A stretch of 44,003 nucleotides of DNA from RUG754 sp964345365 (GTDB lineage: Bacteria; Bacillota; Clostridia; Peptostreptococcales; Anaerovoracaceae), in assembly GCA_964345365.1 (NCBI GenBank), contig CAYFQR010000011.1, positions 1 through 44,003 of the forward strand. Direction: 5' to 3'. The notes below the pieces were generated by a model that was not told the DNA's origin, did not search any database, and saw only the letters and a program-made list of their open reading frames with translations. The translations under genes were made by a program, and so were the position numbers. Numbering within the stretch: the stretch's first letter is position 1; each line of letters starts with the position of its first letter. Below are positions 30,240 to 38,055 of the stretch, piece by piece.

Positions 30240-32207
30240 ATGATTGTAATTTCCGCGAATAAGTTAAAAAAGGCATATGGAACCGATGTAGTGCTTGAGG
30301 ACGCCTCGTTTGCCGTAAATGACGGCGAGAGGATAGGCATAATCGGTAAGAACGGCACCGGCAAGACGACCCTTCTGAACATTCTCGCAGGTGAATGGGA
30401 ACAATCGGAGGGGGAGTTTTTTGTGTCTCAGGGAATCAAGATAGGGTATCTCAAACAGAGAGATAATTTTTTCAGGGGAGATACGGTAATAGACTCGATA
30501 GACTCGATTTTTAGGGAACTTCACGAGATAGAGGAAGATATTCAGAAACTTGTGAATAAAATCGAGAGTATAAGCGCAGCCGGCGGCATACCGGGCGGAG
30601 ACCTGATTAAAAAATTGGATGAGCTTCATAATGAGTACGAAAAAAAGGGCGGCTTCACATATAAGTCCGAAATGACCGGCGTACTTAGCTCCATGTCCTT
30701 CACCCCGAGCGACTGCGAAAAGAAGATAGATGAGCTTTCGGGCGGTGAGAAGACGAGGCTTGCACTTGCGGCGCTTCTCCTTGAAAAGCCCGACATACTG
30801 CTGCTCGACGAGCCGACGAACCACCTCGACCTTGAAACGTTAAGGTGGCTTGAACAGTATCTCGCCGCATACAAAGGCACTATTTTAATAGTATCACACG
30901 ACAGGTATTTTTTGGATAAGCTCGTCGGAAGGATATTTGAAGTCGAAAACAAAAAATTATATACATATACGGGAAGCTACTCCGCTTACGCTGAGCAGAG
31001 GCGCATAAGGAGAGAATCCGAGCTTCGCGCGTATCGAAATCAGCAGCGTGAAATCAGGCGGCAGGAGGACATGATACGCATGATGAAGGGGCACAACACG
31101 GAGAAACTGGTGAAGAGGGCGCAGTCGAGGGAAAAACGCCTTGCGATGATTGAGAGGCTCGAAAAACCGGAATCCGAAGGGGCTAAGATGAAGTTTCGCT
31201 TCAAGGAGAAGTTTAAGTCCGGAAACGATGTGCTGATAGCGGAAGATGTCGGTAAGACTCTCTATGACAGAAAGCCTTACAGGCACCTCTTTTCCAATGT
31301 CAATATGGACATCAAGAGAGGCGAAAAAATCTGCATAGTTGGGCCGAACGGAAGCGGCAAGACGACGCTTCTCAAGATGATATTAGGAGAGAAATCCGCC
31401 ACGGAAGGCAGATTCAAGATAGGCGTAAATGTCGCTTTCGGTTACTATGACCAAGGGCAGCAGCTTCTTAACGACAGCCTGACTGTAATCGAAGAACTCA
31501 GGGAGTCTTACCGCCTTTATACCGATACGGAGATACGCTCTATACTCGGAAGATTTCTGTTCAGAGGAGAAGACGTGTTTCTCAATGTCGGCTCGCTTTC
31601 GGGCGGCGAAAAGGCGAGGCTCAACCTCGTCAAGCTGATGCTCTCGGGAGCGAACACGCTCATTTTGGACGAACCGACGAACCACATGGACATAGAGTCG
31701 AAAGAGGTCTTTGAGGACGCGATAAGGGAGTTCCCGGGAACCTGCATCATCGTATCCCACGACAGGTATTTTTTGCAAAAAATACCTACACGTATGCTGG
31801 AGCTTACCGAAAACGGAGCAGTCGAATATCTCGGGCAATATGATTTTTATTTGGAAAGCAAGGAAAAAAGAGAAGCTCAGATGGCCGCTCCCGCTCCGGA
31901 AGAAAGCTGCGATATAGACGGTAAAAATGCTTCGCCGCGAGATGCCGGAGACGGCGAACTCTCATCCAAAGAAGAACGCCGGGCGAAGAAACAGCAGGAG
32001 GCGGAGGAGAGAAGACTCCGGAGAGAAATAGAAAAGACAGAAAGCGAGATATCCGAGCTGGAAGAAGCTATCAAGGAACTTGAGGCTGAACTGTCAAAAC
32101 CTGATATCATGACGAACTTCACGGAATTGGAAGAAATCGGCAGGAATCTTTCCGAAAAAAAGACCGAGCTCAACCAAAAATACGAATATTGGGCGAGTTT
32201 GCATTAA
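30240..32207 (+). CDS. ABC-F type ATPase
   Basis: A 655-residue soluble tandem ATPase. The first domain has GKNGTGKTTLLNILAG, LSGGEKTRLALAALLL and ILLLDEPTNHLDLETLRWLE; the second has GPNGSGKTTLLKMILG, LSGGEKARLNLVKLML and LILDEPTNHMDIESKEVFED. The linker between them (RRESELRAYRNQQREIRRQE and onwards) is the helical arm that reaches ribosomal tRNA sites in ABC-F translation factors. A charged coiled coil of about 90 residues forms the C-terminus. It is unlikely to be a transporter since no membrane domain is present. It may be a Uup/YdiF-like translation factor; antibiotic protection cannot be judged. It starts 3 bases after tsaD. Confidence 0.94.
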   Translation: MIVISANKLKKAYGTDVVLEDASFAVNDGERIGIIGKNGTGKTTLLNILAGEWEQSEGEFFVSQGIKIGYLKQRDNFFRGDTVIDSIDSIFRELHEIEEDIQKLVNKIESISAAGGIPGGDLIKKLDELHNEYEKKGGFTYKSEMTGVLSSMSFTPSDCEKKIDELSGGEKTRLALAALLLEKPDILLLDEPTNHLDLETLRWLEQYLAAYKGTILIVSHDRYFLDKLVGRIFEVENKKLYTYTGSYSAYAEQRRIRRESELRAYRNQQREIRRQEDMIRMMKGHNTEKLVKRAQSREKRLAMIERLEKPESEGAKMKFRFKEKFKSGNDVLIAEDVGKTLYDRKPYRHLFSNVNMDIKRGEKICIVGPNGSGKTTLLKMILGEKSATEGRFKIGVNVAFGYYDQGQQLLNDSLTVIEELRESYRLYTDTEIRSILGRFLFRGEDVFLNVGSLSGGEKARLNLVKLMLSGANTLILDEPTNHMDIESKEVFEDAIREFPGTCIIVSHDRYFLQKIPTRMLELTENGAVEYLGQYDFYLESKEKREAQMAAPAPEESCDIDGKNASPRDAGDGELSSKEERRAKKQQEAEERRLRREIEKTESEISELEEAIKELEAELSKPDIMTNFTELEEIGRNLSEKKTELNQKYEYWASLH

Positions 32208-32236
32208 CAATCAGACAATATTTATGCAGTTTTTAC

Positions 32237-32265
32237 TTGCAATACTATAACAACATGGGTATAAT
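32237..32265 (+). promoter_or_regulatory. acpP-rex promoter
   Basis: TTGCAA (32237-32242), 17 bases, TATAAT (32260-32265). The expected start is near 32272, within a Rex-site-like sequence. Confidence 0.78.
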
Positions 32266-32270
32266 GGTGA

Positions 32271-32288
32271 TTGTTAAACGGATAACCG
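32271..32288. promoter_or_regulatory. Possible Rex operator
   Basis: TTGTTAA, four bases, ATAACCG. The left half equals the Rex half-site TTGTTAA; the right half matches TTAACAA at only four positions. It lies at the transcription start of the acpP-rex unit, a usual place for autoregulation. Confidence 0.45.
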
Positions 32289-32312
32289 AATCCGCAATTA
32301 GGAGGGAAAAAA

Positions 32313-32540
32313 ATGATTTTTGATAAAATTAAAGAAATTATTATGGAACAGCTTCAGGTAGATGAATCGGAAATCAGCATGGAAACCAATCTTATGAAGG
32401 ATCTCAGCGCTGATTCGCTCGATGCAGTGGAGATTATTATGGGAATAGAAGACGAGTTCGGTATTGAAATTCCGGATGAAGAAGCCGAGAAGATTCAGAC
32501 TGTTGCCGACCTCGTTAAATACGTTGAAGAAAACAGATAA
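32313..32540 (+). CDS. acpP: Acyl carrier protein
   Basis: A 75-residue acidic four-helix protein that carries growing fatty acyl chains on phosphopantetheine. The attachment serine is in the motif SADSLDAVEIIMGIEDEFG. Length and charge are normal for AcpP. TAGGAGGGAAAAAA precedes the ATG. The gene stands apart from any fab cluster in this window and is followed 13 bases later by rex, so expression of this ACP is probably linked to the cell redox state. A specialised ACP cannot be ruled out, but no partner enzyme is adjacent. Confidence 0.94.
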   Translation: MIFDKIKEIIMEQLQVDESEISMETNLMKDLSADSLDAVEIIMGIEDEFGIEIPDEEAEKIQTVADLVKYVEENR

Positions 32541-32553
32541 AATAAGGTAAGAA

Positions 32554-33183
32554 ATGAAACAGGATAAGCAGATTTCCCAAGCTGTAATAAAGAGGCTTCC
32601 AAGATACAGGAGATACCTCGGCGAGCTTAGGAAAAAAGGAATTGAAAAAATTTCATCTAAAGACCTGTCCGAACTTATAGGATACACTGCTTCTCAGATT
32701 CGCCAAGACCTTAATAATTTTGGCGGTTTCGGGCAGCAGGGATACGGCTACAGCGTGGACACTCTCTATACCGAGATAGGAAGCATACTCGGACTTGACA
32801 GAGAATATAAGATGGTAATCGTCGGTTTCGGGCGTTTAGGTCAGGCAATGGCGAGCTATTTGGATAAAAACGAAAAGAATTTCCATATAGCCGGTATTTT
32901 CGATGTCAAACAGATAATTCAGGACGTGGAGTTTAAGGACGCCGTGGTTACGACTTGCGGGAGCCTTAAGGATTTCGTGAAGAATAACGACATAGACATC
33001 GCCGTAGTTACAGTGCCGAAAGAAAAAGCTCAGATAGTAGCCGATACATTGAGGGATGCGGGAATCAAGGCTATTTGGAACTTCACCGCAGTCGACCTCG
33101 AACTTCCGAGCGATGTGATAGTAGAGAACGTACATATGTCTGACAGCTTGCATGCGCTTGCTTACTATATGGATGAGAGATGA
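32554..33183 (+). CDS. rex: Redox-sensing transcriptional repressor Rex
   Basis: A 209-residue repressor that releases DNA when NADH rises. The N-terminal winged helix is visible in VIKRLPRYRRYLGELRKKGI, ISSKDLSELIGYTASQIRQD and LNNFGGFGQQGYGY. The Rossmann domain has VIVGFGRLGQAM (GxGxxG) and ends in the swapped helix with HALAYYMDER. In Clostridia, Rex controls fermentation and NAD-linked genes. It sits 13 bases behind acpP, and a Rex-like site overlaps their promoter, so it may control itself. A strong terminator follows. Confidence 0.97.
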   Translation: MKQDKQISQAVIKRLPRYRRYLGELRKKGIEKISSKDLSELIGYTASQIRQDLNNFGGFGQQGYGYSVDTLYTEIGSILGLDREYKMVIVGFGRLGQAMASYLDKNEKNFHIAGIFDVKQIIQDVEFKDAVVTTCGSLKDFVKNNDIDIAVVTVPKEKAQIVADTLRDAGIKAIWNFTAVDLELPSDVIVENVHMSDSLHALAYYMDER

Positions 33184-33211
33184 GCGCAGCCTATAATCGA
33201 TTGGGTAATCT

Positions 33212-33245
33212 AAAATCTTCGGGATATTTCCCGAAGATTTTTTGT
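33212..33245 (+). terminator. rex terminator
   Basis: AAAATCTTCGGG and CCCGAAGATTTT form a perfect 12-bp stem over six bases and are followed by T-rich sequence. Confidence 0.95.
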
Positions 33246-33283
33246 TGTATGACGGGCATGCCGTCAATCTGTGGTGGAAGCCT

Positions 33284-33338
33284 ACAATATACAACAATAT
33301 ACAACAAGAGCCCGATATGATAGCCGGGCTTTTGTTAT
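33284..33338. repeat. 55-bp sequence duplicated exactly across the gap, left copy
   Basis: Begins with two ACAATATACA-type units and contains a terminator-like hairpin AGCCCG / CGGGCT with TTTTGTTAT. The same 55 bases recur at 33439-33493 after the N run. Between rex and ferredoxin there is no other gene; the stretch 33184-33534 holds only terminators, this repeat and the gap. Confidence 0.97.
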
Positions 33339-33438
33339 NNNNNNNNNNNNNNNNNNNNNNNNNNNNNNNNNNNNNNNNNNNNNNNNNNNNNNNNNNNNNN
33401 NNNNNNNNNNNNNNNNNNNNNNNNNNNNNNNNNNNNNN
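33339..33438. other. Assembly gap, 100 N, flanked by identical 55-bp ends
   Basis: Exactly 100 N between two identical 55-base sequences. Identical contig ends of 55 bases are what a de Bruijn assembler run at k=55 would leave at a repeat node, so the true gap may be short or absent. Confidence 0.95.
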
Positions 33439-33493
33439 ACAATATACAACAATATACAACAAGAGCCCGATATGATAGCCGGGCTTTTGTTAT
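33439..33493. repeat. 55-bp sequence duplicated exactly across the gap, right copy
   Basis: Identical to 33284-33338. Its hairpin (AAGCCCGG on the minus strand) may serve as terminator for the convergent ferredoxin gene as well. Confidence 0.97.
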
Positions 33494-33507
33494 TTTTAAT
33501 ATTTAAT

Positions 33508-33524
33508 GCGGGGACTATCCCCGC
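33508..33524 (-). terminator. Hairpin beyond the ferredoxin gene
   Basis: GCGGGGA and TCCCCGC pair perfectly over three bases, 11 bases past the ferredoxin stop. The minus-strand tail is A/T-rich without a clean T-run. Confidence 0.6.
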
Positions 33525-33534
33525 GAAGCAAAAA

Positions 33535-33705
33535 TTATGCTTCAACCGGAGCGTCTACCGGGCAGGCATCTGCGCATGCACCGCAGTCGATGCACTTGTC
33601 TGCATCGATAACATAGATGTTTTCACCTTGCTCAATAGCTTCTACCGGGCACTCAGGAGCACATGCACCGCAAGCGATGCAAGCGTCTGTAATAGTGTAA
33701 GCCAT
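33535..33705 (-). CDS. 2[4Fe-4S] ferredoxin
   Basis: A 56-residue clostridial-type ferredoxin: MAYTITDACIACGACAPECP, VEAIEQGENIYVID and ADKCIDCGACADACPVDAPV. Both CxxCxxCxxxCP motifs are complete, so it binds two 4Fe-4S clusters and carries low-potential electrons in fermentation and redox enzymes. GGAGGGAAAAA lies directly before the ATG at 33705. It has its own promoter and reads towards the rex gene on the opposite strand. Confidence 0.97.
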   Translation of the reverse strand: MAYTITDACIACGACAPECPVEAIEQGENIYVIDADKCIDCGACADACPVDAPVEA

Positions 33706-33745
33706 TTTTTCCCTCCTAAAACATATAAGATATCTTACGTAGCCA

Positions 33746-33774
33746 ATTATAACAAAATGTTGTATAATAGTAAA
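33746..33774 (-). promoter_or_regulatory. Ferredoxin promoter
   Basis: On the minus strand TTTACT (33769-33774), 17 bases, TATAAT (33746-33751). Confidence 0.75.
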
Positions 33775-33802
33775 GACTAATTTTAATAATTATTTATATC
33801 AC

Positions 33803-33838
33803 AGCCGAGAACACTCGTGACCTCAGTCATGAGAGGCT
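33803..33838. repeat. Dispersed palindromic element, copy D
   Basis: GCCGAGAACACTCGTGACCT, then CAGTCATGAGAGGCTTG. The arms CTCGTGAC and GTCATGAG are complementary with one G-T exchange. It stands before the P-loop/Asp23 gene. Confidence 0.65.
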
Positions 33839-33896
33839 TGAAAAACAGTGCTGAGCTGATGACGCGGAGCGTTTACCGCAAGCGAAAAGAAAAAAC

Positions 33897-34703
33897 ATGA
33901 AAATATATACGCTTACGGGGCAGTCCGGAACGGGCAAGAGTTTCCAGGCAATCGGACTGGCTAAAGAAAAAAACATAGAAGCGATTATCGACGACGGACT
34001 ATTCATATACCGTAACGCCATAGTCGAAGGCGAATCGGCCAAGAAGTCATCGACAAAAATCGGTGCGGTTAAATCGGCGATTTTTTATGACGTTAAAAAA
34101 GCCGATGCAGTCAGACGTGCCATAAAAGCGAAAAACCCGAAATCAATTTTGATACTCGGTACATCCGACAAAATGACCGATAAGATAATCAGCAGACTGA
34201 ATTTGAAAAATTCAGGCAAAATAGAACGCATATACATAGAAGATATAGTGAGCGAAGCGGAGAGAAGAATTGCCAAAGAACAGCGGGCGGTTTACGGCAA
34301 GCATGTAATACCGGTTCCGGCAATAACACTAAAAAAGAGCTTTGCCGGGTATTTTTTAGACTCACTTTCGTGGATAAGAGGTAAAGATATGAGCCTTTCG
34401 CCCGAAAGAACGGTTGTAAGACCGACATTCAGCTACATGGGAGATTATATACTTTCAAACAAAGTAATCTCCGATATCTGTAATATCGCCGCCGAAAAAA
34501 ACGAGGCGGTCGAGAGTATAATAATGATAACAAAGGAGCCTTCACCGGAAGACTATAAGATTTACCTGGCGGTCAGATTGCATAAAGGCTATCCTATCTG
34601 GGAATCAGCCGAGAACTTTCAGAAAGCCCTTTCTTCAATGGTGGAGAAAATGACCGCTTTTAACATGACTGAGGTTAACGTGGAGATAAGGGGCATAATA
34701 TAA
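33897..34703 (+). CDS. P-loop NTPase fused to an Asp23/Gls24-like domain
   Basis: A 268-residue soluble protein with two parts. The N-terminus IYTLTGQSGTGKSFQAIGLA is a Walker A P-loop at residues 8-15; KSILILGTSDKM may be the Walker B strand. The C-terminal 85 residues or so (NKVISDICNIAAEKNEAVES, YLAVRLHKGYPIWESAENFQ, FNMTEVNVEIRGI) resemble the Asp23/Gls24 fold found in Firmicute envelope-stress and alkaline-shock proteins. The combination is not one I can assign a function to; an ATP-dependent role near the envelope is inference. No strong ribosome-binding site is seen before ATG 33897 (AAAAGAAAAAAC). A palindromic element lies on each side of the gene. Confidence 0.8.
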   Translation: MKIYTLTGQSGTGKSFQAIGLAKEKNIEAIIDDGLFIYRNAIVEGESAKKSSTKIGAVKSAIFYDVKKADAVRRAIKAKNPKSILILGTSDKMTDKIISRLNLKNSGKIERIYIEDIVSEAERRIAKEQRAVYGKHVIPVPAITLKKSFAGYFLDSLSWIRGKDMSLSPERTVVRPTFSYMGDYILSNKVISDICNIAAEKNEAVESIIMITKEPSPEDYKIYLAVRLHKGYPIWESAENFQKALSSMVEKMTAFNMTEVNVEIRGII

Positions 34704-34752
34704 TAAAAAAAACTGCCAAGGCACTAATGTTGAAATGATTTTTATGATATAG

Positions 34753-34790
34753 CCGGGAACACTCATGACTTAAGTCATGAGTGTTTAGCG
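34753..34790. repeat. Dispersed palindromic element, copy B (perfect 28-bp palindrome)
   Basis: Positions 34758-34785 form a perfect 28-bp palindrome centred on TGACTTAAGTCA, with flanks CACTCA and TGAGTG. It lies between the P-loop/Asp23 gene and the glycosylase gene. It is the least decayed copy. Confidence 0.85.
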
Positions 34791-34812
34791 GTAAGGAGTA
34801 TTTGAGAGCAAA

Positions 34813-35778
34813 ATGAACACGATAATTATTGAAAATATAAAAGACTTTAACCTAAAAGAGACCTTCGAATGCGGACAATGTTTTCGCTGGAATGCGGAGG
34901 ATGACGGAAGCTACACGGGTATTGCAATGGGCAGGGTCGCCAATATAAGACTTGAGCCCGCTCGCTTTGCCGGTATCGCGGCGGGCGGTGCGGATAATGA
35001 CGGACTCGGCGACGAAACGTACGGCGCCCGGGTTGGCGGTACAACGGCATGCTGCTTAGAAAATGCGGACTTTTTTGATGGTTCATGCAGCGGTTCTAAG
35101 CTCGCCCGCCTGATAATAACAGGCAAGGGCGATGAAGAATTCTGGAGAAACTACCTTGATTTAGACAGGGATTACGGGGAGATAAAGAATCTCCTTATGA
35201 AAAAAGAACCTGTGCATATGCCGCATGCCATAGCTGCGGGTTCGGGTATCAGGCTGCTTAAGCAGGAACTTTGGGAAACACTTATCGATTTCATAATTTC
35301 GCAAAACAACAATATACCGAGAATCAAGGGCTGCACAGAAAAGCTCGCCGAGATTTCGGGTAACTATATCGGAGATTTCAGAGGCAAGCCGCGTTATTCA
35401 CTTCCTGCACCGGAGAAGCTTGCTTCTATGAGCAGAGAAGAACTTGCTCCCGCCCGCTTGGGATACAGGGATAAATACCTGATTGAGAGTGCTGAAAGGT
35501 GGCTCAATTTTAATGGAGAAACTGAAATGATATCCTCCGAGCTATGCACCTTTTCGGGCGTCGGCCCGAAGGTCGAGGCGTGCATAAGGCTTTTCGGGCT
35601 TCACGACATCGCATCGTTTCCGATAGATGTATGGGTGAAGAGGCTTATGAACAGATTTTACGGTTTCGATGAAAATGACACGAAAGGCATGACGGAATTC
35701 GCAAAAGAGCATTTCGGAGAATATGCCGGCTTGGCACAGCAATATCTCTTCAACTATATAAGAAAAATCGACGGATGA
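34813..35778 (+). CDS. 8-oxoguanine DNA glycosylase/AP lyase (OGG1-like)
   Basis: Removes 8-oxoguanine from DNA. The 321-residue protein has the OGG N-terminal beta domain (FECGQCFRWNAEDDGSYTGI), the motif IDFIISQNNNIPRIKGCTEK and a helix-hairpin-helix with FSGVGPKVEACIRLFGL. The nucleophilic lysine is Lys253 and the catalytic aspartate is Asp272 in SFPIDVWVKRLM. The Lys-Asp spacing of 19 equals that of human OGG1. Residues 55-95 (AGGADNDGLGDETYGARVGG and nearby) are a glycine-rich insertion in the N-terminal domain that looks species-specific. The ribosome-binding site is poor (AAGGAG lies 15 bases away). A palindromic element is upstream. Confidence 0.93.
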   Translation: MNTIIIENIKDFNLKETFECGQCFRWNAEDDGSYTGIAMGRVANIRLEPARFAGIAAGGADNDGLGDETYGARVGGTTACCLENADFFDGSCSGSKLARLIITGKGDEEFWRNYLDLDRDYGEIKNLLMKKEPVHMPHAIAAGSGIRLLKQELWETLIDFIISQNNNIPRIKGCTEKLAEISGNYIGDFRGKPRYSLPAPEKLASMSREELAPARLGYRDKYLIESAERWLNFNGETEMISSELCTFSGVGPKVEACIRLFGLHDIASFPIDVWVKRLMNRFYGFDENDTKGMTEFAKEHFGEYAGLAQQYLFNYIRKIDG

Positions 35779-35822
35779 TTTTTTGTTCACAAAAATTTCA
35801 CAGTTATTGCATGGAAAAGCTA

Positions 35823-35850
35823 TTGACATTATTCGGAGATTGCGTATAAT
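35823..35850 (+). promoter_or_regulatory. groESL promoter
   Basis: TTGACA (35823-35828), 16 bases, TATAAT (35845-35850), a consensus sigma-A promoter just before the CIRCE element. Confidence 0.9.
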
Positions 35851-35858
35851 AAAATATG

Positions 35859-35885
35859 TTAGCACTCGAAATAGTGGAGTGCTAA
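35859..35885. promoter_or_regulatory. CIRCE element (HrcA operator)
   Basis: TTAGCACTC, nine bases, GAGTGCTAA: a perfect CIRCE inverted repeat at the transcription start of groESL. HrcA, not encoded here, would repress at normal temperature. Confidence 0.98.
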
Positions 35886-35948
35886 ACAAAAGAATATTAT
35901 AGTTGAATTCGGAGCAAGAGCTTCGTTAAATAAAAAGGAGGGAATGAT

Positions 35949-36218
35949 ATGATTAAGCCTTTAGGCGCAAGAGTCGTAATTAAAAAAGCCGAAGCTGAAG
36001 AAAAGACACAGGGAGGCATTATCCTGACATCTTCGGCGAAGGAAGCACCGCAGTATGCAGATGTTATCGCAGTAGGGCCCGGGACAAAGGACGAACCTAT
36101 GGAGGTCAAGGTCGGTGACAGAGTATGTTTCAGCAGGTACGGCGGTACGGATATTAAATATGATGGTGAAGAATACACCATAATGAAACAGAGCGATATA
36201 TTGGCTGTTATAGAATAA
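35949..36218 (+). CDS. groES: Co-chaperonin GroES
   Basis: The 89-residue lid subunit of the GroEL chaperonin. It begins MIKPLGARVVIKKAEAEEKT and contains the mobile-loop block QGGIILTSSAKEAPQYADVI, then AVGPGTKD, VKVGDRVCFSRYGGTDI and YTIMKQSDILAVIE. AAAGGAGGGAATGAT precedes the ATG. It leads a two-gene operon with groEL 15 bases downstream, under a consensus promoter and CIRCE operator. The typical GGIILP loop is here GGIILT; otherwise the protein is ordinary. Confidence 0.98.
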   Translation: MIKPLGARVVIKKAEAEEKTQGGIILTSSAKEAPQYADVIAVGPGTKDEPMEVKVGDRVCFSRYGGTDIKYDGEEYTIMKQSDILAVIE

Positions 36219-36233
36219 TCAGGAGGAAAAAAC

Positions 36234-37880
36234 ATGGCAAAAGAAATTATATACGGTGAAGAAGCACGCAGACTCCTTCAGACAGGAGTGGATAGATTAG
36301 CGGACGCAGTCAGGATTACTTTAGGGCCTAAGGGGAGGAACGTTCTCATAGCCAAGCAGTTCGGCTCGCCGCTTATAACTAACGACGGAGTTACAATCGC
36401 TAAAGAAATAGAACTCGAGAATCCGACAGAGAATATGGGCGCTCAGGTAGTTAAAGAAGTCGCTTCGAAGACAAACGACGTAGCGGGAGACGGTACGACC
36501 ACGGCAACTCTCCTCGCACAGATAATCGTAAGAGAAGGTTTCAAGAACGTAGCTGCAGGCGCCAACCCCATTGAGCTCAAAAAAGGTATTCAAGCCGCTG
36601 TTGACGTCGCGGTAGCCGAAATCGCAAAAAACGCTAAAAGCGTAGGCAAAAAAGACGATATCGCGCAGGTGGGCGGAATTTCCGCAGGCGACGAGGCCAT
36701 TGGACTCCTAATCGCTGACGCTATGGAAAAAGTCGGAAACGACGGTGTTATCACCGTAGAAGAATCCAAGTCGCTCGGAACTACGCTCGATGTAGTTGAG
36801 GGAATGCAGTTTGACAGAGGATATCTGAGCCCTTACATGGTAAGTGATGCCGAAAAAATGGAAGCGAACATCGAAAACCCTTATATCCTCATAACAGATA
36901 AGAAGATTACCAACATTCAGGATTTGGTTCCTTTGCTCGAACAGGTGATGAAACAGGGCAGGAAGCTCCTCGTTATCGCAGAGGACGTTGAGGGTGAAGC
37001 GCTTGCGACACTCGTAGTTAATAAATTAAGAGGCGTTATCGATGTGGTGGCGGTTAAGGCGCCGGGATACGGCGAAAGAAGAAAAGCCATGCTTGAAGAC
37101 ATCGCGGTACTCACCGGAGGTACATATATTTCGACCGATTTAGGTTATGAGCTTGCAGAAGTGACAACCGATATGCTCGGAGAGGCATCGACCGTTAAGG
37201 TAAACAAGGACACCACGACCGTTGTGGGCGGAGCAGGTGACAAGACCGAAATCGAGGCGAGAATCGCGAACCTTAAGACTCAGGCGGAGACAACGGATTC
37301 CGAGTTCGACCGCGAAAAACTCATGGAGAGATTGGCTAAGCTCTCGGGCGGCGTAGCTGTTATCAAAGTCGGCGCGGCAACCGAGACGGAGCTCAAGGAG
37401 AGAAAACTCAGGATTGAGGACGCACTTAACGCTACCAAGGCGGCTGTTGAAGAGGGTATCGTTCCGGGAGGCGGTGTTGCTTTCGTCAACATCATCCCTG
37501 AAGTAACTAAATTAGTTAAGACTCTTACAGGAGACAAAAAAACAGGCGCTGCAATAATAGAGAGAGCGCTTGAAGAGCCTATCAGACAGATTGCCGAAAA
37601 CGCGGGGCTTGAAGGTTCCGTGGTTGTTGCGGAAGTAAAGAAAGCGAAGAAGGGTATCGGGCTTAATGCCGCTACCGAAGAATACGAGGACATGATGAAG
37701 GTCGGTATCGTGGACCCTGCTAAGGTTACACGCTCCGCACTTCAGAATGCAGCATCCGCATCCGCAATGCTTCTCACAACAGAGGCAGGTGTAGTCGATG
37801 TTAAAGAAGCTGCGCCTCCTGTAATGATGGGCGGCCAGCCGGGCATGGGCGGCATGGGCGGCATGGGCGGTATGATGTAA
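36234..37880 (+). CDS. groEL: Chaperonin GroEL
   Basis: A 548-residue subunit of the 14-mer ATP-driven folding chamber. Motifs are RITLGPKGRNVLIAKQFGSP, ITNDGVTIAKEIELENPTEN, the ATP-site VAGDGTTTATLLAQ, GVITVEESKSLGTTLDVVEG, QFDRGYLSPYMV and AAVEEGIVPGGGVAF, with a C-terminal GMGGMGGMGGMM repeat that sits inside the cavity. AGGAGGAAAAAAC precedes the ATG. It follows groES and shares its HrcA-controlled promoter. A long GAAA-loop terminator ends the unit. Confidence 0.99.
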   Translation: MAKEIIYGEEARRLLQTGVDRLADAVRITLGPKGRNVLIAKQFGSPLITNDGVTIAKEIELENPTENMGAQVVKEVASKTNDVAGDGTTTATLLAQIIVREGFKNVAAGANPIELKKGIQAAVDVAVAEIAKNAKSVGKKDDIAQVGGISAGDEAIGLLIADAMEKVGNDGVITVEESKSLGTTLDVVEGMQFDRGYLSPYMVSDAEKMEANIENPYILITDKKITNIQDLVPLLEQVMKQGRKLLVIAEDVEGEALATLVVNKLRGVIDVVAVKAPGYGERRKAMLEDIAVLTGGTYISTDLGYELAEVTTDMLGEASTVKVNKDTTTVVGGAGDKTEIEARIANLKTQAETTDSEFDREKLMERLAKLSGGVAVIKVGAATETELKERKLRIEDALNATKAAVEEGIVPGGGVAFVNIIPEVTKLVKTLTGDKKTGAAIIERALEEPIRQIAENAGLEGSVVVAEVKKAKKGIGLNAATEEYEDMMKVGIVDPAKVTRSALQNAASASAMLLTTEAGVVDVKEAAPPVMMGGQPGMGGMGGMGGMM

Positions 37881-37955
37881 GTGCCGTGCCTCGCGGGCAC
37901 CGAGCCTGCAATCGAGAGCGATAAACATATCAGTTAAAAAACTCAAATTTTAAAA

Positions 37956-37998
37956 GCTGTTGCTCCGGCGGGAAACCGCCGGGGCGACAGCCTTTTTT
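37956..37998 (+). terminator. groESL terminator
   Basis: GCTGTTGCTCCGGCGG and CCGCCGGGGCGACAGC form a 16-bp stem with two G-U pairs and a GAAA tetraloop, followed by CTTTTTT. Confidence 0.96.
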
Positions 37999-38010
37999 GA
38001 TTTTATTACT

Positions 38011-38045
38011 CGGACGAGAGCACTCGTGACTTAAGTCGTGATACG
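38011..38045. repeat. Dispersed palindromic element, copy C
   Basis: CGGACGAGAGCACTCGTGAC, then TTAAGTCGTGATACG. The core CGTGACTTAAGTCGTG is nearly symmetric. It lies just past the groEL terminator, facing the end of the ribbon-helix-helix gene. Confidence 0.7.
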
Positions 38046-38055
38046 TTCAATATGT

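Noticed and set aside
33284..33493. Repeated units that might be a CRISPR array
   Set aside because: There are only two copies, separated by N, with a terminator hairpin inside and no cas genes.
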